Positions 43,585 to 53,230 are shown, numbered from the stretch's first letter. The stretch: DNA of 64,000 nt from Saprospiraceae bacterium (GCA_016710115.1 JADJLN010000019.1:186001-250000), one strand, 5' to 3'. Notes: a model not told the origin generated them from the letters alone. Translations and numbers: made by a program.

Positions 43585-44892
43585 CTATTTTGAGACATCA
43601 ACAATCTCACTTTGAATATAGAGACTTCCTAGGTACCTCGACTTTATTCTGAATTGACTTCTTTTTTTAATTTTAGGTTTTACCGAAATATTCTCCATTT
43701 TTATTCCTGGATCATAAAATATATTCCCAGCCGCCATCTGTGATAAAAATAACTGAAAATCAGTTCCTATACCTAATATTACATTATTTCCATATCTATA
43801 TTTTCTATCAATTGCAATTTCAGAAAGTGACGGGACATAACAAGCTCTATCATGCTTCCTATTCCAATGTAATAACATAGAAGAAAAATTCCAAGAGGCA
43901 GCCTCATTTCCATTTCTATCTTCCAAAGTAATACATCCGGTTGAATTGCGAATCTTTCCAGATTCAGTATCAAACCCTATTAATTTCATTTCCAATTTTG
44001 TGGACTTATGCACTTCCCCCACCTTATGAACTCCTCCAAAATTCATTCTATCGTAACGACCCACTTTATCAATGTAGCCATATTTTCTTATAAAATATTC
44101 AACTCCTTGTGTTTTATAAATACCACCTGTTGGCTCTGGAGTCATTAATGTTATTACTGAAGATTTAATATTTTCTAATCTAGAAACTTTAAATTGCTTA
44201 ATTTCCCAACCCATAAAATCTGGTTCAGAATATCCGTTTGGAGTAATCCCCAACTCGGCTTCCAAGGTGTAGCCTCCACAATTTTGTGCTTTACATGGCA
44301 GAACCTTGCCAGTTGAGTCAAGACGCTTTGAATTAATCCAACCCAGTTGATTTATTCTAGAAAGTTCGTTAAGCAACACGGATCTGCTATTAGCCACTTG
44401 TGGTAATTCGATAACAGAAAATACTCCAAATTCTCTGGCTATTAATTCCCCATTAATTTCTCTACCTATTACAGAATTTGGATGAGCTACATACCCTAAT
44501 ACTTTTCCTGTTCTACTTACTGAAATCAAAAGAAACCTATCAGCAGTCCTTTGAGTCATTAATTCTGAGGGAGCATTTTTTGAACCTGATAAAAATCCTG
44601 AGAATCGCACTTCGGGGTACTTTGGATATAAGATTAATTGCGCATGCGGAGCAGGCGATAAAGTACCTTCTTCAGTTATCCAATAAAAGTCTAGAGTTGC
44701 TTTGAATCGCTCCCTTTTCCAATCACCAGCTTCAACCGTAGTAATTTTTGAAACAGGAAGCACATTTAGAATTTCAAAATTTCCACCCAGGTAAACCTGA
44801 TTTTTTGAGTTGTCATTAGCAGAAAGCCTTTTTACATAGATTTCATCGCATCCATTATCAATAAACAGTGATTTGAGATTTTTAAAATTCAT
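43585..44892 (-). CDS. MvaI/BcnI family type II restriction endonuclease
   Basis: 435 residues. The C-terminal half carries the family signature ITPNGYSEPDFMGWEIKQFK. Asp225, Glu230 and Lys232 form a PD-(D/E)XK site with the same spacing as D50-E55-K57 of MvaI, followed by VITLMTPEPTGG. The N-terminal ~190 residues are an extra domain absent from the small MvaI and BcnI proteins, possibly target recognition or dimerisation. MvaI cuts CCWGG and BcnI CCSGG as monomers. It is convergent with vsr (30 bp between stops) and forms one restriction-modification system with the upstream MTase. Low-GC codon use suggests transfer. Confidence 0.88.
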   Translation of the reverse strand: MNFKNLKSLFIDNGCDEIYVKRLSANDNSKNQVYLGGNFEILNVLPVSKITTVEAGDWKRERFKATLDFYWITEEGTLSPAPHAQLILYPKYPEVRFSGFLSGSKNAPSELMTQRTADRFLLISVSRTGKVLGYVAHPNSVIGREINGELIAREFGVFSVIELPQVANSRSVLLNELSRINQLGWINSKRLDSTGKVLPCKAQNCGGYTLEAELGITPNGYSEPDFMGWEIKQFKVSRLENIKSSVITLMTPEPTGGIYKTQGVEYFIRKYGYIDKVGRYDRMNFGGVHKVGEVHKSTKLEMKLIGFDTESGKIRNSTGCITLEDRNGNEAASWNFSSMLLHWNRKHDRACYVPSLSEIAIDRKYRYGNNVILGIGTDFQLFLSQMAAGNIFYDPGIKMENISVKPKIKKRSQFRIKSRYLGSLYIQSEIVDVSK

Positions 44893-44920
44893 TGACTATT
44901 AATTTATTTTTCTTACATTC

Positions 44921-46785
44921 TCAATAAATAAAATTCTTCTCATTCCTGAAATACTCCCTCGTCTCCCGATCCGTACAATACACATAACACCCCTTCATTC
45001 CTCGGGTCATCAAGGTACGGTAAGTGTTCTTAACCAGCGCCTTGATACGTAAACGGGCGTTTTCCGGGTCTTCCCTCAGCATCTTCTGGTACCCTTTGAT
45101 GGAGGCATCCATCCGGGAGCGCTTGGAGGGGTCAACCATCACCACACCATCCCGAACGATAATGTCATCACCAATGATCACCCCGACATAGTTCAGCTCC
45201 AGACCCTGGCAGGTGTGTATACAGCCGATCTGGTCGATGGAATCCGGTGACAGGATCCAGAGGGAACCGTCCACAGCCAGATTCCACTGGCGTTGATAGT
45301 CATGCTCCTCCGAGGATGATGTCCATGGCCCGGGCATTCTTCTTGGAGTTCCAGTTCCAGCAATACCCGGCTACCAGACGGGAGCGGTTGTCAACCGCAT
45401 TCTTTTCTCGGATCAGGCGGTCGAGCTCATTTGGGGTGTCCACCACCCGGAAGTCATAGTCCAGTTCTGCCAGGCTGATATTGGCCGTTTCCCGGATCTG
45501 CAGGGCGTGGTCCAGAAACGCGAGATAGCCATCAGAACCGTTGCAGCGAAACTGGGATGGTAGTTCGTACTCATGGATCAGGGCTCCCCGTCCTTTGCCC
45601 ATCGTTTGATCTCCTCTTTGGTGCCGATATCTTTCAGGGTCACCCGTTGGTCCTCATCGATGAAGAAGATGCTGCAGGCCGAGGCATGGATGATCTCCTT
45701 GACCTGGTTCTCGCCGATGTTCTGGTACATGCCCGACTTCTCATTCAGACGGTGTGCCTCATCCACCACCAGGGCATCGAAGATATTCTCCTCCGCATCC
45801 ACAAACCGGCCTGAACCCTGGAACAGGGCAGCAAACCGGGTCTTTGTCATCGTGCCGGTCAGTTTGCTCTGGTACACCGCCCTTGGTGCTGCATTTTTGG
45901 TAACGTATTGGGTCAACATCCCCCTTGTTGTGATCTCGACCAGCAGGTTGATCGCGACTACAGATTTACCTGTGCCAGGCCCTCCTTCTATGATCATCAC
46001 CTGTTTGGTCCCTTCCTTTGCCTGCTCACAGAGCTGAAGGGCTGTTTCGTACACCAGCTTCTGGTCATCGATCAGGAAAAAGTTCTGGTTACCCTCGATC
46101 ATGGACACAAGAGCTTCCGTCAGTTGCTTCGATGGCCGAATCCTGCCATTATCGATTCGGTACAATATATGCCCGTCATCACCTGATTGGATATAGGCCT
46201 TGATAAAGGCTCCTAAGCTTCTGCATATCGAGCTTTAAAAGACAGGAGCTTTCTCCGGTGCTCACTATAGAATGAGTTTCGAATCACAGTATCCTCCTCA
46301 TAGTTGTGGAGGTAGGCACATGGCTTTAGAGTTATGTTCTCTTGGTATACTGTTTCATTAAAGTCCTCCAACAAAGCCGCATACGTCCAAGCTTGATAAG
46401 AAGGATGTAGCGACTCATGAAGTCCTCTACCTAAGGCTGTGCTGACAATCCCATCTTTTACAGTCAATTCAGCAGAAACCCACTGTTTCAACTCCACGAT
46501 CACAACGTAGGAGTGATCTGATTTATCGAAACCAGAAATAATAAAGTCTACTCGCTTGGAAGTATGAGGAATTTGGAATTCAATGGCGATACCAGAATTG
46601 TCAGGTATTCCTGTATCGGAGATCACATTCCACATGAAGAGTAGGGAACTCCGCCAGGAATCTTTCTCCTTTTGTGAAGTAGATCGATGAAGATTTTTCA
46701 TCAGTGCATCCTCAATGATACCATCAATATTCCCAGTATCAATATCTTGGTGAAAGTCAGATTTGGTAGCCCGATAGACGATCAT
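44921..46785 (-). CDS. DUF2075 family ATPase with N-terminal nuclease-like domain, frameshifted
   Basis: Four frames join into about 620 residues. The N-terminal part contains IEFQIPHTSKRVDFIISGFD and VVIVELKQW, a PD-(D/E)XK-like pattern (Asp, then ELK). The ATPase part has Walker A MIIEGGPGTGKSV, Walker B LVVDEAHRLNEKSG, FFIDEDQRVT, and a superfamily-1-like end (HTCQGLELNYVGVIIG, LMTRGMKGCYVYC). Shifts lie near 46215, 45595 and 45320, each within conserved sequence. The start overlaps the MazG-like stop as ATGA, so the two are translationally coupled. The family is common in variable defence-rich regions. A role in DNA or RNA processing against invaders is inference. Confidence 0.85.
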
Positions 46786-47117
46786 AGCTCGGTATATTTG
46801 GTCGCTGTTCCTTTCGCCTTCTCCACCGGGTACTTCTCCTCATTCTTCCTGATCTTCTCCATCACGATCTCCAATGGGTCAAGCCCGTGCTTCTCTGCCA
46901 GCAGAAAAGCAAAAGCCAGGACATCGGCCAGTTCCTCCTTCAGCCGCTCCCGATCCACTTGCTCAGATTCCTGCACATCCTTCCACAGAAAGAGCTCATT
47001 CAGTTCAGCCGCCTCAATACTGATGGCAGCAGCCAGGTTCTTCGAATCGTGGAATTGAGCCCATTCGCGTGCATCGCGGAAGGAGGTTAACTTTTTGATG
47101 ACATCTTCACAGGTCAT
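46782..47117 (-). CDS. MazG-like nucleotide pyrophosphohydrolase
   Basis: About 111 residues from the start at 47117 (MTCEDVIKKLTSFRDAREWA), which fits the family better than the longer frame beginning at 47171. The all-alpha NTP pyrophosphatase signature is present: SIEAAELNELFLW (EAAEL), then EELADVLAFAFLLAEKHG (E..D metal-binding helix). The enzyme would hydrolyse (d)NTPs to NMP and pyrophosphate. Its last four bases overlap the DUF2075 gene start (ATGA). That tight coupling suggests the two act together. Confidence 0.9.
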   Translation of the reverse strand: MTCEDVIKKLTSFRDAREWAQFHDSKNLAAAISIEAAELNELFLWKDVQESEQVDRERLKEELADVLAFAFLLAEKHGLDPLEIVMEKIRKNEEKYPVEKAKGTATKYTEL

Positions 47118-47176
47118 TTCTACATTGCTTTTTGCTAAATGGAATGCCATGCTGACAAAACATTTTAACAATCAAG

Positions 47177-47433
47177 TCAAAGAACAGCACAGGCATTCAT
47201 AGTGACTGCCAGTTCACGGATGGAACAAACCGTCAACTTTCCTTTATCTTTCTTTCGATTAGTCAGGTCTTGCTCAGCAATGTAAGGCTGAAACTTGCAT
47301 TCAAAAGCCTCTTCTAAAAGATTCTGAATGAACGGCGTCAAGGCTCCTTCACTACCCAACAGGCCTTTCCGGCTTCCAGTCGATCCATCGCTTCCACTTT
47401 AAAAGCTTCAAAATCAAACTCATTGCTTTCCAT
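47177..47433 (-). pseudogene. IS256-family transposase, N-terminal remnant
   Basis: ATG at 47433 opens MESNEFDFEAFKVEAMDRLE. After a one-base shift near 47365 it continues GLLGSEGALTPFIQNLLEEAF and NRKKDKGKLTV, the conserved N-terminus of IS256-family DDE transposases. It then runs into unrelated sequence and stops at 47177. The catalytic core is absent. It marks past insertion-sequence activity inside the defence island. Confidence 0.7.
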
Positions 47434-47529
47434 AAGTCAATGATCTAAGTGTAAGTTATTGAATCATTGACACTCTATATGAAACAGACTCGCTTTAGGC
47501 AAAACCCATGTAAGATATTCGTACTTCTT

Positions 47530-48132
47530 TTATGTCAACGTCAATGTATGTCCACCTAAATATTCCCAAAACTCAAAATTTTGTCCTTCAATTGCTGGAT
47601 GGCTCATTTGAAATCCCTCATTAAAAATTAATGCTAGTCTATTAAATGCAGTAGTAGCTGTAATAATAGCTGGTGATTTCGTCTGCTTGTTAAAGTAACA
47701 GCACCTTTTTACTGTCTTATTATTTAATAGTGCCAAGAATTGGGGGATAGCCATAAGAGTGGTTAATGATTCATATAGTTGTTTCTTCGCCTTTTTTCTG
47801 TGCTGCTTAATATTTGGACTGTCTTTCATCTCGCCGAGAATCAAGTTTCGTCCGTCATCACATACAATAATATCGCATCTCTTTCTGCCATTTTGAAAAT
47901 AGTTGGGTAAACTCGTTACAAATTTGTCATAATTTGCAATCGTAATTGATAGTGCATTTGGATTAGAAAACTTTGCCATTCCTCTCCCATTGTTCGTATG
48001 AAGAACAATTTCTCTTGTCCCCGTGTCTTCAATTTCAAAGTATGTCTCGTTTGTTTGAATTACCAAATTGGGTTCGATACAACCAGGAAGACCATAATGA
48101 GCTGTGTAATTATTTTTCAGTAAGTCTTCCAT
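47530..48132 (-). CDS. Uncharacterised PD-(D/E)XK nuclease-like protein
   Basis: 200 residues, no named family recognised. The centre reads CDIIVCDDGRNLILGEMKDS: Asp87, then Glu101-x-Lys103, then a helix with Gln118 (KKAKKQLYESL). This matches the strand-turn-strand-helix pattern of PD-(D/E)XK nucleases. No signal peptide or membrane segment. The start overlaps the 3' end of the ATPase gene by 23 bp on the same strand, so the two products are probably made together and may form a complex. A nuclease partner of an ABC-type ATPase is a common plan for phage-defence pairs. That role is inferred. Confidence 0.7.
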   Translation of the reverse strand: MEDLLKNNYTAHYGLPGCIEPNLVIQTNETYFEIEDTGTREIVLHTNNGRGMAKFSNPNALSITIANYDKFVTSLPNYFQNGRKRCDIIVCDDGRNLILGEMKDSPNIKQHRKKAKKQLYESLTTLMAIPQFLALLNNKTVKRCCYFNKQTKSPAIITATTAFNRLALIFNEGFQMSHPAIEGQNFEFWEYLGGHTLTLT

Positions 48133-49288
48133 CTTGGTCTAATTGATTATATTTATCGTAAATGTTATTAATAGTGTCTGATAAGGAATTGGTATTGATA
48201 ATTCTTTGGTTTTTAACCAACAAATCATCAATTTTTCCCTCATCCACTTGGTAAACTGCAACTTTTTCAAATTCAATTTTTGCTCCATCAACTAATTGAT
48301 TGCTATCATATGCTTTGATTAACAAGTTTAAGTGATTTATTATATATGGACTGTGGGTAGAAAAAATTAAATCTATTGAATTAGAATTTGACACAAAACA
48401 TTTAGAAATCAAATCACTTATTAATTCGCATTGAGCTTCTGGAAATAAACTTAGTTCAGGTTCTTCAATGTGGATAAACAATTTCTTTTTGATGTCACCA
48501 AGATTCTTAACAGGCTTGAAATCAGTCAAATTATCTGTTTTGGAAAGAAAGTTTAATAAAGATCTATTGAAGGCTTCTTCAAAATCAAAGTGTTTTGAAA
48601 AGTGTTCTGCAATTAAGGTTACTGGAACAGCATTTTGAGTTCCTGATGAACTATTTTTAAGTGTTAGTTCATATTCTTTGTTTGGTGCTTGTATGAAATA
48701 CTTTTTATTTGACTGAACCTTTTTTACTGATAACTTTAAGTTTAAATAATTAATGTCAAGGTCTTTAATATTCTCAGAAGCTAAGTCAAAATCATTATAA
48801 ACCTCGTGGAAATAAAATCCTAAATATCCCCCAGTAAAAGAAGCTCCTCTTTCTGCCCAAAGTGGAATAATATTTCTTGTTTCCGAAATGAAGCTAAGTT
48901 TGTTATAATATAAATCTTGAATTTGCACTAAGTCTTTGTCTCCAGTTCCTATTAGTTTGTTTTTTGCAAAATGAAGTGTATACTTTCTGTTGTCTGAAAA
49001 CTCAACTGAATAGACAATTTCAGGATTGTTTTTTAAGTACTCCTCAAATCCACAATTTTTAAAGTAGGTGTCCATTCTACATCTAAATGGGCTTTTTGAG
49101 ACTTTACTTCTCTTAAGGTAAGAACGTATATTGAGCATTTTGTATAGCCATCGAAACAATGCGATAGCTTTCATTAATGTACTTTTTCCACTTCCTGATT
49201 CACCTATCAAAACAGTTAATGGTTTAATGTCCTCAATAAAAATGTCTTTAATTGGACCTAAGTTCTTTATATGTATTGATTCTTTCAT
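48110..49288 (-). CDS. AAA/ABC-type ATPase (OLD/RecF-like head), defence-type
   Basis: 392 residues. Walker A GESGSGKST at 29-37, an ABC-signature-like SSSGTQNA at 213-220, Walker B LFIHIEEPELSLFPEAQ (tandem Glu275/276), and the H-loop STHSPY with His312. This is the SMC/OLD-like ATPase head of AAA_15/AAA_21 proteins. No TOPRIM domain follows, unlike OLD or GajA. The ~180 residues between Walker A and the signature would form the inserted or coiled region. It is the first gene of a two-gene unit with the overlapping nuclease-like gene. Very AT-rich compared with the neighbourhood, suggesting acquisition. Confidence 0.85.
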   Translation of the reverse strand: MKESIHIKNLGPIKDIFIEDIKPLTVLIGESGSGKSTLMKAIALFRWLYKMLNIRSYLKRSKVSKSPFRCRMDTYFKNCGFEEYLKNNPEIVYSVEFSDNRKYTLHFAKNKLIGTGDKDLVQIQDLYYNKLSFISETRNIIPLWAERGASFTGGYLGFYFHEVYNDFDLASENIKDLDINYLNLKLSVKKVQSNKKYFIQAPNKEYELTLKNSSSGTQNAVPVTLIAEHFSKHFDFEEAFNRSLLNFLSKTDNLTDFKPVKNLGDIKKKLFIHIEEPELSLFPEAQCELISDLISKCFVSNSNSIDLIFSTHSPYIINHLNLLIKAYDSNQLVDGAKIEFEKVAVYQVDEGKIDDLLVKNQRIINTNSLSDTINNIYDKYNQLDQDGRLTEK

Positions 49289-50260
49289 TTTTCTTTTCGT
49301 AAAGATAATTAAATCGTCAGGTTGATTTGATTTTGTTGCTATCTTTTTTGTATGTTACCTAACTCACTTACATACGAAACTCCCATCCTGATACCCACAG
49401 TTGCAAAGTTAATGCCCTATCTCACAATGCCTTTATGATGAACCTTATCATTGTCTTCAACCATTTATCACCGTTCGCATACACAAATCCTGGTCATTCA
49501 CCCAATAGCGTATATTCCTAGCCGGTTGCAACTCCAATTTATCACCTTTTCTTGAATATGTCCAAGCCAGGACAAAAAAAGAGAAGCGCCAGACCCATTG
49601 CATTCTTGTCTGGGCCTGGTTCTGACGGCTGTGGCCTTCGTTTCAAGCCTTGACAGGGATGCCTGCCCACCTGCTGAGGCGGGAGGGATGAGGGATCGGG
49701 GATGATACCTAGCCATTGCTCTTCTCGTTCCAGACCGAGCCCTCAATCTCTGTATTCAAGACCAGACCATCTGAAGGGATGAGGAATGACTGCCCACAGA
49801 AGGAGGCGGAGGCGTTCTGCTCTTCCTTTCAAGTTCCATCCATACATGAATCCAGTCCTTTCCCAAACAGCATATCACCAGAATGGACCACCTGATGGAT
49901 TCATGTCCGCCGGAACAGGACGGATCTGGATACGGTAGAAATGCCTGCCACCAGATCTACCTAATTCCAGCCAATCAACCGGAGTGCGTCTTCCATTTAG
50001 AGTACGATCAGTGCGTTATCAGTGTACCATTAGAGTACTAGGAGTGTACTACCGATGTACGGGGATGTACCAGGGATGTACTACCGATACGTATACGATG
50101 CGTGTATGGAGTACAGTAGAGGCGATATCGGGCGTTCGGTATCGGGCAGTGGCAGAATGCAAAGACGTGAATGAGGTTATGAGTGAAGGAGGTTATGAGG
50201 GTCAATTAAAGTTTGTCGTCTGAAGAGGGGAATACAGCAACCTCAACCTGCCCTCCGGTA
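49289..50260. other. Intergenic region with an 11-bp repeat array
   Basis: No convincing gene; short frames at 49498-49746 and 49984-50223 look like chance or repeat read-through. GC-rich palindromic bits such as gcctgcccacctgctgaggcggg lie near 49660. The notable content is the GTAC array at 50002-50114. Confidence 0.65.
50002..50114 (+). repeat. 11-bp GTAC array I (degenerate)
   Basis: GTAC tetramers start at 50002, 50024, 50035, 50046, 50057, 50067, 50078 and 50111. All fit an 11-bp period with a one-base slip at 50067; intermediate positions carry variants (gcgt, atac). Units read like gtactaccgat and gtaccagggat. Confidence 0.8.
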
Positions 50261-51160
50261 TTATCCTGGATCATTCTGATATCGATCCTCCTTTTTCAAA
50301 ACCCTGTAATATTCCTGATCAAATATGCCAAAATATACTTTGGCGGGATAGTAGCTGTAAAACGGCCAGATTTTAGTCAATGAATTCTGTTCCGTCGTAT
50401 AGGCCAGCATGGCCTCCTTTTTCAGGGCTTCACAACCTTCAACAGGCACATACACATCAGGACGTGGAGAATGGTTAACTCCGTAAACCTTCTTTGCCAG
50501 TTGAAATGCGTCCATATCCTTCAGGATTCGCTCATTCATTGCCGGATCAAAGACGGCTTGATAAATCGCATTCACGCTAAATGAAGAACCGGTGGCACTT
50601 GTCCTGCAATAATCATTGATCAACCTGCTGATAAAGACATGGTCAGGATGTCCATATCCACCCAGTATATCATCCAGTGTGAAAATGATCGAAGGGTGAA
50701 CCTCTTCAATCAGTTTACTGATATAGTGCAAGGCTGTATCCCTGTTGTAGGCACCTTCAAAATCCGCATAGGGAATGGGGAGCCAGGGTTTTTCCACTTT
50801 TTCCCTGTCTTTTCTTAATTCAATATCATGATATTCTACACTCTTCATTCCCAAAAGTGTTGCCACTCGCTCCAGATCCCGTTTACGGATGGAGTCCTTA
50901 TTTTTCCATCCTTGATAAAAACACAACTCGCGAACCTCCCAGCCATGTTTACATAAAAATGCGATCGTTCCGGACATCCCGATTGCATCGTCATCATGAG
51001 CCACGATAATCAAGGCCGTTTTATTGGTCTGCTTCTCCAATAACCGATCCATTGGATATGCATCCGCCTGAAAAAGATATTTTAAATAAACCACGTGACC
51101 GATAATCAGGGCCACTACCCCAATAACCAGCAACAAACATATCTTCAGTATTCTACTCAT
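50261..51160 (-). CDS. PIG-L/LmbE family deacetylase, membrane-anchored
   Basis: 299 residues. The N-terminal helix (ILKICLLLVIGVVALIIGHVVYL) is an anchor or uncleaved signal. The zinc motif appears as AHDDD (about residue 54; canonical AHPDDE) with the second HPDH (GYGHPDHVFIS), typical of N-acetylglucosaminyl-type deacetylases. The reaction is removal of an N-acetyl group from a sugar conjugate; the substrate is unknown. An ELCFYQGWKN-type loop lies between. It stands alone on the minus strand between repeat-bearing gaps. Confidence 0.88.
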   Translation of the reverse strand: MSRILKICLLLVIGVVALIIGHVVYLKYLFQADAYPMDRLLEKQTNKTALIIVAHDDDAIGMSGTIAFLCKHGWEVRELCFYQGWKNKDSIRKRDLERVATLLGMKSVEYHDIELRKDREKVEKPWLPIPYADFEGAYNRDTALHYISKLIEEVHPSIIFTLDDILGGYGHPDHVFISRLINDYCRTSATGSSFSVNAIYQAVFDPAMNERILKDMDAFQLAKKVYGVNHSPRPDVYVPVEGCEALKKEAMLAYTTEQNSLTKIWPFYSYYPAKVYFGIFDQEYYRVLKKEDRYQNDPG

Positions 51161-52121
51161 ACTTTCTATTCATCCTCTTGAACCTGCCAAAATTTGCAAC
51201 CCCCTACATGATGTTCCCGTTTGGAGTGCTTTCCCATGTTGAACCGTTCACCTCTTCTGGACAAATGAACTTGTAAACAAGGGTCAGCTACCTTTACTCC
51301 GTCAATTTATTCATTTTTTCTGAATGTATCCGCCGGTGGTCAAAATAGAGTGGTGGCGAACGGGAGTAGAAGGAATGAAATACACCAGGCAGTCAAGAAA
51401 GGGGACAAATACAAGTACGTTTCTCTTGCTGTCAGGCAGTGATCGGAAGGCAGTAGTCGAACAAGCCAAAGCAGTTGAAACCGGTTTCCCTATTCAAAAT
51501 GCTCATGCCGATATTGACTTTCAATCCATTATCACTTCTGTCCAAAATGATTTATTCTCCAAAATATGATTACAAATAATCAATGAAATAATATTCTACA
51601 AGTCATAAAATCCGAATCTAACCCCCCTAAATTTAATCGTCGCCAAACCAGGGCCTCACAACACATCAAGGACCCGTCTATCAAGCAAACAATTGGATTC
51701 TATAGTTTTATGAAACAGTCAATCATGCAAACTGCCGCATTATTTGATCGGACATGTGATGCATGTATTGAAAATTTAAATGAAAAATGAGTATCAATGA
51801 TGCAAATAACCACCGATCAAATACGAGCGGCCGGGTCCTGATGTTGATCCCTCCCAATCAACAGACGATTTTACGTTGCACTCGAACAAGTAAAGAAGGC
51901 CCATTTTGGCGACAAGCGCTTTTGCCTTCTTTTGGCGCGTCAAAAGAAGGTGCCTCGCCGGCAAGAGGCGGGCCAGAGGTGTACTACTATATTCAAAATT
52001 TCACAATGAGGCCCTGAATGGAATACTGCAGTATGCCAAAAGCAACCATTCGAAGTTTATTTTGGACAGATCTGACCCATTATTGTATTTTCGAAGAACC
52101 AATGTCATTGAACCACTCCAC
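51161..52121. other. Intergenic region with a dispersed element
   Basis: A frame at 51324-51569 (81 residues) matches nothing I recognise and has no supporting start signal; I do not call it a gene. A short motif tcgtcgccaaaccagggcc at 51637 and the ~113-bp block at 51965-52077 both recur at 55494-55675. Confidence 0.6.
51965..52077 (+). repeat. Dispersed ~113-bp element, copy A
   Basis: Shares, in the same order and spacing, aggcgggcca-aggtg, tcaaaatttc, tggaatactgca, and gtttat-ttggacagatctga with the block at 55562-55675. Confidence 0.75.
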
Positions 52122-52709
52122 ATGAAAATCCTGAAATACCTCTTTTTTACAGCGCTCCTTCTTATCCTCATCTTCCTGTCTTTCGGCTGGATCCACCCGT
52201 CCGTCCACTATGGTCATGAGATCACAGTCAATAAACCGGTGCAGGAAGCCTGGGCCGTTACCCAGGACGACAGCAAATACAACCAGTGGCTCAAAGGATT
52301 TAAAAGCATTGAACTGCTCAATGGCGAAAAAGGCGCTCCGGGCAGCACCTACAAGGTTGTTGTCAATCCCGGCGAAGGGCAGCCCGACTTCGAGATGATC
52401 GAAACACTGGTCTCCATCGAAGAATTCGACCATGTCGACCTCAGCTTTGACAGTGACATGATGGAGTTCAAACAACGGATGTCCTTTACAGAAGCCGACG
52501 GAAAAACCACCATCCAATCGGCTTCCGAAGTGATCGGTAAAAGCATGTTGTCCCGTTCTCTCTTCGCCATGATGGAGATCTTCACTGGCGGCTTCACCAA
52601 ACAGGAAACGGAAAACTTTGAAAATCTGAAGACCCTCATCGAGAACAATACAACCGACTATTATCCCGCTCCTGCACCAGTAGAAGGTGATTCGCTGATG
52701 GTGGAGTGA
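52122..52709 (+). CDS. SRPBCC-fold protein with N-terminal membrane helix
   Basis: 195 residues from ATG 52122, chosen because it opens a typical helix (MKILKYLFFTALLLILIFLS); the frame itself is open from 51906 without family sequence. The rest has the SRPBCC (Bet v1/START-like) pattern: VNKPVQEAWAVTQDDSKYNQWLKGFKSIEL, then the beta strands and a final long helix (MLSRSLFAMMEIFTGGFTKQ). The fold binds hydrophobic ligands or lipids in a cavity; the ligand is unknown. The acidic, proline-rich tail (YYPAPAPVEGDSLMVE) is unusual. Confidence 0.78.
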   Translation: MKILKYLFFTALLLILIFLSFGWIHPSVHYGHEITVNKPVQEAWAVTQDDSKYNQWLKGFKSIELLNGEKGAPGSTYKVVVNPGEGQPDFEMIETLVSIEEFDHVDLSFDSDMMEFKQRMSFTEADGKTTIQSASEVIGKSMLSRSLFAMMEIFTGGFTKQETENFENLKTLIENNTTDYYPAPAPVEGDSLMVE

Positions 52710-52943
52710 GGGGAGGTGTTGAGGAGGGGAGGAGTTAAGGAGGGGAGGAGGAAAATGGGATGTCGGTGCTGCATCTTGCCGTCAGGAATACCAGATCTCG
52801 AAAGACCCGATCTGGATGAAGGAGGTTTTCTGTGAACAGGAAAACCTGCCAGCCCACCGATTGCGATGGACCTTCCATTGGATTTTCCATGTTTCTTTAC
52901 CTTGATTACACCATTCCAAATGGGAGTGTACCCCCAGTTTTAA

Positions 52944-53101
52944 GTACGGTTAGTGTACCACGAAAGTACTGCTCGAGTACCATGAGAGTACTATGAGAGC
53001 ACTGTTAGAGTACCATGAGAGTACCAAGGAAGTACTATAGGAGTACTGGCATAGTACTGCAGGAGTACCACAGGAGTACTACGGATGCACATGAGATGTA
53101 T
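52944..53101 (+). repeat. 11-bp GTAC array II, fifteen units
   Basis: GTAC (or the variants gcac, gtat) begins at 52944 and every 11 bp thereafter through 53098, fifteen successive units with no slip. Twelve are exact GTAC. Typical units are gtaccatgaga, gtactatgaga and gtaccaaggaa. Confidence 0.92.
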
Positions 53102-53230
53102 TGTTGATCCACATATACGGCAGGGATAAAGTACCCTTTGTGTTGTCCAGATGTACTGGAAGAGTGATCGGAGAGTAACGCCCGGTATCTCCAGGCTGCA
53201 TCTGGCCTGGCAAAATGGTATTTGGCGATC

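Noticed and set aside
49498..49746. 82-codon minus-strand frame
   Set aside because: Composition follows GC-rich intergenic palindromes; no homology recognised.
51324..51569. 81-codon frame between PIG-L and SRPBCC genes
   Set aside because: No family resemblance, no start signal, lies in a repeat-bearing gap; not enough to call a gene.
52944..53101. CRISPR array
   Set aside because: Period is 11 bp, with no 24-48-bp repeat and no spacers; no cas genes in the window.
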